NCBI RefSeq assembly: GCF_050436995.1
Contig: NC_134767.1
Span: forward strand, 6,448,001 to 6,512,000
Direction of reading: 5' to 3'
DNA length: 64,000 nt
Source of the DNA: Anticarsia gemmatalis
Lineage: Eukaryota > Arthropoda > Insecta > Lepidoptera > Erebidae
Part shown: piece after piece, positions 58,325-64,000 of the stretch
Position numbering within the stretch: the first letter of the stretch is position 1
How the letters are laid out: every line of letters begins with the position of its first letter
Position numbers and translations under genes: made by a program
Notes under the pieces: generated by a model
Seen by the model: the letters and a program-made list of their open reading frames with translations, nothing else
Told to the model about the DNA's origin: nothing
Database searches by the model: none

Positions 58325-59970
58325 TACTTTCATATAATAAATCATGAATTTTTGCCGTTATTTTCCATCCTCTAAAATAAATAAAAGTACATACAAGCAT
58401 GTGACGTCATAAATGTTAAACTGTTCATCGTTTAATCAGCGGGTGGCACGTACGCTGTTGACATCGCAAACACGTGCTGATACTTAGCGCCTGCCTTACA
58501 TCTTTTCATTCTGCGTAATAACACCAACACTGCGACAGAATGAGGGGAACAATGTGCAGGAGTGAGACAGAAGTACCATAATTCTAGTATGGAGTATTTA
58601 TACTAAGTTTGGGTGTCCAATGGTTGGGCAAAGGTGTTGCATTGGTTTACGATTTTACTACTTATTTTCTAAAATCGCATTTTTGTAGTTTTCTCAAATA
58701 TTATAGCCATTTTGATTTTAGACAAAGTTTAAAACACAATTCCTTTTTCTGAAAGTCTACAGCCAAGATCGTGGAAGAGAAATGAGGGAATAAAAAATCG
58801 GGAAAAATCTGCTAATAAGAATGCTATAATAAATTGGATACTAAATAAATCGACACATACCTACTCGTAAATATACACAATAAAATAATACGAGTATGCT
58901 TCGCTACGCATTAATTGGCCTTAAGGGAGTTCCAATTCGATTGTAAAAATATTTACACTACACTTCAGTTGATCCGATCAATTACATCTGCCAACAGTTA
59001 ATTAACTTTTGTCAAATAAAAAATACGTAAAAAAGGAAACTTTTGAGATCCATCATCAATTTCCAGAAACTCCATTCCTCATTATTGACTTTGTAACTGA
59101 GCAACGAAACATAATCTAACTTGAGCCAAGTAAATGTTGACTTTATTAATTGAGTCAGAAAGTTGAAAATAAAATAACGTAAAGTGCTAAGTTATTTTAG
59201 GTAACTGAAGTTTATTTAAACTTGATACTTTGAAGGCGTTGCCGCTGGGGTTTTTAAAGGTTAGACATATTAAAATATGGTTTGGCATTTTAAATTTTAT
59301 TATTATTCTCGGTGATAAAATGCTATGAAGCGACTTTCTCTTTAGTACTTTACTACTACGTAAATTACGTTTTGTTAGACTTTTAAATGTTTTATGGAAT
59401 AAATGGCAGAAACAAAATTTGCTTTATAATTATAATTGTTCAGTTTAAAAACATTACAATGGTTTATCGTAAATAAACACGTTGAAGTATATTTTAGTTC
59501 ATTCAAAGTTAAATTCTAGCTCCATGAAGCAATCAACGTTTTTCAAAACCCATTTTTGACTTGTACTTCCGTTCTATCTGTATTGTGGTTCAAATGTTTT
59601 ATTCATCCATACGGGCAGCGGAAAGAAATTTATTTATAGTGACTTTAGCCTTTGTTGTGTTATGTTCCGAATATATGTGGCCCTCATATTAATTTCATAA
59701 AGTTTTCTTTGGACAAAATATGAAGTAAACATGGAATTCTTGAAAATATTTTCTTTGCCAATTGTGTTTGAGTTGTTTATGAAATGAACAGCCGTTTAGG
59801 AGTTTTTGGAAAGTGTATTTTTTTGAGATTTTTTTTTCTGTGATGCTTGATTTTGAGTTGTAAGAATCATAATAAAAAGGGTGGTTTTGGTGTATGCTTA
59901 AGTTCATAAGAACAAGTCGTGGATGTGAAAAAGTTAAGACACTTATTCAGAATCAGTATAAGAATATATT
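58325..59970. other. AT-rich DNA, presumed intron
   Basis: TGACGTCA at 58402-58409. A possible family D scrap (CCAATGGTTGGGCAAAGGTG) at about 58618. No other feature. Confidence 0.4.
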
Positions 59971-59974
59971 TATA

Positions 59975-60251
59975 CTAGCTGACCCGCGCAACTTCGCTTG
60001 CTGGACGCAAGCGAAGTTGCGTACGCAATAAGAGAGAATGGGTGAAATTTTTCCCCGTTTTTGTAACATTAATTACTGCTACTCTGCTCCTTTTGGTCGT
60101 AGCGTAATGATAGATAGCCTATGTCCTTTCTCGGGTATCAAAATATATCCATACCAAATTTTATGCAAATTGGTTCAGTAGTTTAGGCGTGATTGAGTAG
60201 CAAACAGACAGACAGACAGAGTTACTTTCGCATTTATAATATTAGTATGGA
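59975..60251 (-). mobile_element. Helitron-like element with extra 3' hairpin
   Basis: Plus strand: CTAGCTGACCCGCGCAACTT, TTACTGCTACTCTGCTCCTT, GGTCGTAGCGTAATGATAGA, CATACCAAATTTTATGCAAA, a CAGA microsatellite, and GTTACTTTCGCATTTATAAT with the end TATGGA. Near the terminus GCAACTTCGCTTGC (59988-60001) and its exact inverse (60007-60020) form a 14-bp stem around TGGAC. This arose by an inverted duplication of the conserved terminal sequence. Confidence 0.88.
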
Positions 60252-60889
60252 TGTGAGACTTATGTGGGTTCATATTTATCATTAAATATCATATCATTAA
60301 ATAAATATAACGAAGTATTTCTATATTTGAACGCGAGGAAGGTTTTTGGGAAATCCTAGGCATAAACTATGTTTTGGTAACAATATGGCATTGCTCTAGA
60401 GATATGAAAGAGTCCTCAAGTATGCCAAGGCATGATTTTCGGTAGAATCCTTTTCCTTATCAATAATGGGCGTCAAGTCTAAGACGAATCTAAAGGAGAA
60501 TGGGCAAAATAGTAAGGAGCCTGGGCGATCCGCGGCCAAACTTGATTTTGTTTTTTTTTAATGTAGTTTGGTCCTATAATTACTGTGTAGAAGTTTTATT
60601 GCCGCGACGCACTTATATGACGAATAAAATACATTTTTGTTTTTGAGCACATTTAATAGTATAAAAACATATTTTGGCTTATATTCAGAGATTAAATAAA
60701 AATAAATATTTCTTATACTGCATACAAATATAGAAATTATTAATATTCGAACAATCATAACAAGTAAATATACAAATATCGTAAGAAGTAAACATCTTGC
60801 TCTTCTATAACATATTCACTGAGACGACTTATCTGTTGTTCATGACCTTCTTCTTATTAGAAGAAGCCTGTCTTGAATGTTCAGCTCAA

Positions 60890-61150
60890 TAACGAGGCGT
60901 TCATAGCCAGTTGCGCTCACTGGTCGGTATACGATCTGTGGGTTAAGCAGCCGTTGGCGCGGTCATTCTATAGATAGGTGACCGCATAATGGTATTTGAA
61001 CTGAGCGTTTCCGTGCTTCGGAGGGCACGTAAAAAGTCGGTCCCGGTTGTTGTCAAGTAAGATAACAGTCGTTAAGCCGTGTCAAAGGCCTTTCGGGTGG
61101 CTTGAACAACTTTGACACTAGGTTAACCATATAATAAATAGATAGATAGC
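60890..61150 (+). mobile_element. GATA-tailed retroposon nested in TIR transposon
   Basis: CCAGTTGCGCTCACTGGTCG, GATCTGTGGGTTAAGCAGCC, GTCATTCTATAGATAGGTGA, GGTCCCGGTTGTTGTCAAGT, AGTCGTTAAGCCGTGTCAAA, GGCCTTTCGGGTGGCTTGAA and ACTTTGACACTAGGTTAACC, ending in (GATA)3. It is the most complete copy in the window. Confidence 0.85.
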
Positions 61151-61170
61151 ATACTAACTACGAGCTTACT

Positions 61171-61275
61171 TCACTTCATACCTACATCATCATCATCTTC
61201 TGACAGATTAGGAAAATCGTCGAAAAAAGGCTGATCGCCGGTGATACGTTGGAATGCTGCTCTTTGTCTATTCAT
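61171..61275 (-). pseudogene. Remnant of a transposon-encoded N-terminus
   Basis: A 34-codon frame starts M-N-R-Q-R-A-A-F-Q-R, continues through an acidic stretch (F-F-D-D-F-P-N-L-S-E-D-D-D-D-V) and stops just before the nested retroposon's tail. An acidic N-terminal leader is common in DNA transposases, but 34 residues are too few to name a family. In copy 1 the matching frame begins M-N-N-N-R-N and is cut after about seven codons. The ATG lies about 260 bp inside the element's end. Confidence 0.4.
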
Positions 61276-61539
61276 ATTGTTACGGTTGTTATGTTGATGG
61301 CATTGCAATCGTCATAAGAAGATGTAACGTAATTACACAACGTTAAATGCATTACAGACACGAAATAAACGTTATTATGTTCTATGAAATTCTATTATAT
61401 TTACATGTAAATATATTGTTCCCTAAAAGGATTGCAGCGAAACGTTCTTAGTAAAACTTGTTCCTAGTTATCATTACTTTAATTTGACACTACTTTCATT
61501 AATGGCCGCCGACCGCCCAGAAGTGCCCATTCTCCTTTC

Positions 61540-61925
61540 CTGATAAAGAAGCAAAGTAGGAAAAACTAACCTTTATACAAATATACTGTAAATTTATTAA
61601 TTAAAAATATCATAAACAAATTAGGTAATTGTAAAGTATATACACAACAATTTGTAGTATATTTTATAACGTGAGGAAATTGCGTGTAGTGTACAATAGA
61701 ACTAATTAAAATTATGCGATGTCACGTGTAGATTGTAGTGGTTGATGTGAAAGTAATTTCGATATTATAAAAGCTTTACATAGTAACGTCCTTGATTTTG
61801 GATTAAAATTTATGTTCGTGATTTTTCATTTAGACATAATAATTGTAGTGTTATTACATTGTTTAATGTATTAGTGAAATTTAACTACGTGCAGCTTGGG
61901 AAAAGTGATTGTATCGTTATATTTA
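61540..61925. other. AT-rich DNA, presumed intron
   Basis: Nothing recognised. Confidence 0.4.
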
Positions 61926-61927
61926 GG

Positions 61928-62060
61928 GGACCTCTGAGACGCAGTGGTTAAAATGGTCGCCAGGCTTGTATCTTTTATTCAGGTGGTTGTCTGTGGTAGT
62001 TCCGGTGCTGGTGGTCTGGTCGTACTTTGTGTTCATTGTTTGTATGTATGTAAACTAAAT
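61928..62060 (+). mobile_element. SINE-B-like remnant
   Basis: CCTCTGAGACGCAGTGGTTA with AAATGGTCGCCAGGC is an A-box-like tRNA head. GGTGGTCTGGTCGTACTTTG and TGTTCATTGTTTGTATG match the SINE-B body (AGTAGTTGTACTTTGTGTTGG, TTGTTTGT). The B box is eroded. Confidence 0.5.
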
Positions 62061-62064
62061 ATAG

Positions 62065-63725
62065 TCTATAACTAAAGTCGTATTTAAACTAAATACAGGA
62101 GTTGCATCAGGCTCAAATCCTGAACAAGTATGCGTATTTCTCCGAACATTGTTTTTGACTCATAAAGTAATGTTTTATTTATCCTATAAAAGAGACTTAC
62201 TTGTAAAATAAGGTTGTATAAACAAACAAAAAATAGAAAGTTCAATATTTTAATAAACTCATTCGAAAGCCGATAAATTTTACATATTTTTCCGCAAAAT
62301 GAGCAATTCACTATCGTTCCATCGCGTCCATATAAAGCTCTATAGCGCCAAGAAAGAAAGAGATACACTCATACAACGTACCCAAAACGTTCTCGTAATA
62401 TTTCAACAATGTAAAAAAAGTTATTCCATCTCGCTCTACCTTACTTTTCTCCAAACAAGTGGGAAAGAGATGCATATAAAAACCCTTTAGCCAGAAGGTT
62501 TTATGATAACATTAAAGTTTATAAGCATACAAGGTTTTGTGACTTTCTCCAACATAATCCTTTAATCATTTCTTACCACAGTTCATTTCTGAAGTCAACG
62601 GTGCGATGATAATGCTTGGTTTTATTTACATATGGCTATAACATACTGGCTATAACTTCGTGACTTTAACGTGGCTTTTTGCTGTTTTCAAGGTGATATA
62701 TTGCCACCTTTTTAGGGTAATATGTTAATTTAATGACTGTTTTTGTACACATCGCATCGATGGCAAGTACAACTACAAGAATAGTCAATTCAGAAAGACT
62801 TTAGACGCTTCTCTCGTCCAAGCGATAGAGTATGCAACGGTAACAGATATGTTGACCTGTCCGACCGATATTAATTTAGTACTTTGTATCGAGTGTTTTA
62901 CAATTGTATAGCAAATGTTGTTGCACAAATTAGTGGTTATACTATTCTAGTTTCATTTCACTTGTGACTGTATACGATAAAGATAAATTTCCTATAATCT
63001 AGATCCGCGTAGAGCCCATGCTGCCCATGCACACCTAGCAGTGCTATATGTATGAAAAGTATGTATATCCAGTTTGTAAAAGCCAAATAAATACCTTATT
63101 GTCACCGAAAAGAAAAGCATTACCGTACTCTGAAAACGCATTACTACATCGTAAACTGTATAAATGGAACCAGTCTCATGGAATCCAGTGATCTTGTGAA
63201 AAAACGAGCTGTCACATTACGTGTCAAGGGACTTTACGACATGTTGAGTGAAAAACTGCGGGAGTAGAAGGATTTGGAGTTGCTATGTCGTTAAAAGAGT
63301 TGTCAGTCTGGTTTGGAGGTACACTACATTAAGAATTTAGAACATCAATAACACGACAAGCTTATGTAGCTGATAGTGTCCTGTTTAGTACAACTACTGT
63401 TTTTTGGAAATACACTTAATTTATTATTATACTCTAGGTAAATTGTGCACGCAAAAAGTCTTAATCAAGTTGCCCAACTGTACTATACAGTATAGTATGT
63501 ACTACATATAGCCCATGTTGTGTATCCTCAAAATTGGCTAAAGATTTTTAAGTTTCAAAGTTTATCGCTATATACAAACAGACAAAAAAACTCTTTCTAT
63601 CTTTACAAGTAAGTAAGTAAGTAAAGATAAAAGAAAAACTTTCTGACTAATTGGATTTTGCGTTAGTGCGCAGCTGAAACCGCTGAACCTAGAAATTAAG
63701 GTTTAATGAATAGGGTTGGCAAAGA
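62065..63725. other. AT-rich DNA, presumed intron
   Basis: Overlapping open frames at 62084-62368 (-) and 62299-62490 (+) have no domain. A (GTAA)4 microsatellite lies at about 63607-63624. Confidence 0.4.
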
Positions 63726-63727
63726 GT

Positions 63728-63860
63728 TGATTAAAATAAATTCCATGCGAAGCTGCGGTCAAGTGCTAGTGTGAAATAAAATGTAGGTATTCAGATTCAA
63801 GACTTGTTGAGCCAGAACGGGGAGGCTCACTACCTGAATAAAGAATATTCTGAATATTTC
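63728..63860 (+). mobile_element. Possible Helitron-like end and LINE tail
   Basis: CATGCGAAGCTGCGGTCAAG then TGCTAGTG resembles the 3' end of the Helitron-like family (GACGAAGTTGCGGGTAAAAGCTAGTG). The following CTACCTGAATAAAGAATATT has a polyadenylation-like AATAAA. Both are short and tentative. Confidence 0.3.
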
Positions 63861-64000
63861 ATTTCTATTCGTAAGTTTGGGTGCATAAATATAAATTGTT
63901 TAACATAAGCTTTATGTAAAACGTATTAGTTTAAAGCACTGAAACATTTAACACATTAACATTATAGTTAACTAAATAAAAATCTGTGTTTGTGTCAGTC

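Larger units (their letters stand above)
60492..61538 (-). mobile_element. TIR transposon copy 2, 1047 bp, with nested retroposon
   Basis: The ends AAAGGAGAATGGGCAAAATA and, inverted from the right, AAAGGAGAATGGGCACTTCT match copy 1 at 44981, in the opposite orientation. Internal blocks such as GCGATCCGCGGCCAAACTTG, TATTGCCGCGACGCACTTAT and AATGGCCGCCGACCGCCCAG are shared. It is longer than copy 1, mainly because it keeps about 120 bp of a coding remnant (61171-61275) and has an added short palindrome near 60850. Confidence 0.82.

Noticed and set aside
60558..60758. 66-codon minus-strand frame similar to a 72-codon frame at 45517-45735
   Set aside because: Similarity comes from both lying in copies of one TIR transposon; frames differ by small indels and the region shows no sign of selection on protein.

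Overview
The window looks like AT-rich nuclear DNA from a lepidopteran (moth or butterfly). The case rests on its repeats. There are several Helitron-like elements with the '..GGGTCAGCTAG' or '..AAAGCTAGT' end and a TCTG or GTTT microsatellite near the other end. There are tRNA-derived SINEs with readable B boxes, and a LINE 3' end with a (TTTGAC)n tail. No long ORF is present; every open frame is 123 codons or shorter and most overlap repeats. I see no bacterial-type operon, CRISPR array, rRNA gene or intact tRNA gene.

The one good gene signal is a CpG-rich promoter region at about 41.85-42.0 kb on the + strand. It is followed by a probable 5' exon ending at 42229. A second exon (42750-42912) begins after a good acceptor, carries the start codon at 42882 (MSTKKHSPQP..), and ends at a strong GTGAGT donor. 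The rest of the gene would lie beyond the window, so 43-64 kb is probably first-intron DNA. The promoter and exon 1 sit between two inverted, homologous arms that begin TA-CAGGGTGT (40782-42720), a foldback-like arrangement. A weaker first-exon candidate is at 27.7-27.8 kb: a TATA box and an ATG 20 nt before a GTAAGT donor.

The rest is mostly repeats of several ages, often nested. Left part (1-20 kb): MITE pairs, a minisatellite, two Helitron-like elements, a 192-bp hAT-type MITE with a perfect 8-bp target duplication inside the tail of an older retroposon, and a tandem array of about 245-bp units (17.7-19.2 kb) that seems to derive from that retroposon family. Middle (20-40 kb): a full SINE with 12-bp target duplication, a local duplication around two MITEs, a 60-bp near-perfect palindrome, a LINE tail, and a truncated retroelement with 10-bp target duplication. 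Right part (43-64 kb): a Helitron-like element just past the exon donor, two inverted copies of a 0.86-1.05 kb TIR transposon with the same retroposon inside each, and a second full SINE with 9-bp target duplication.

Repeat family names used here (MITE-1, SINE-A/B/C, family D, GATA-tailed retroposon) are labels for this window only. They were defined by comparing copies by eye, not by a database search. The 8-mer TGACGTCA (CREB/ATF-type site) occurs nine times, many more than the base composition predicts.
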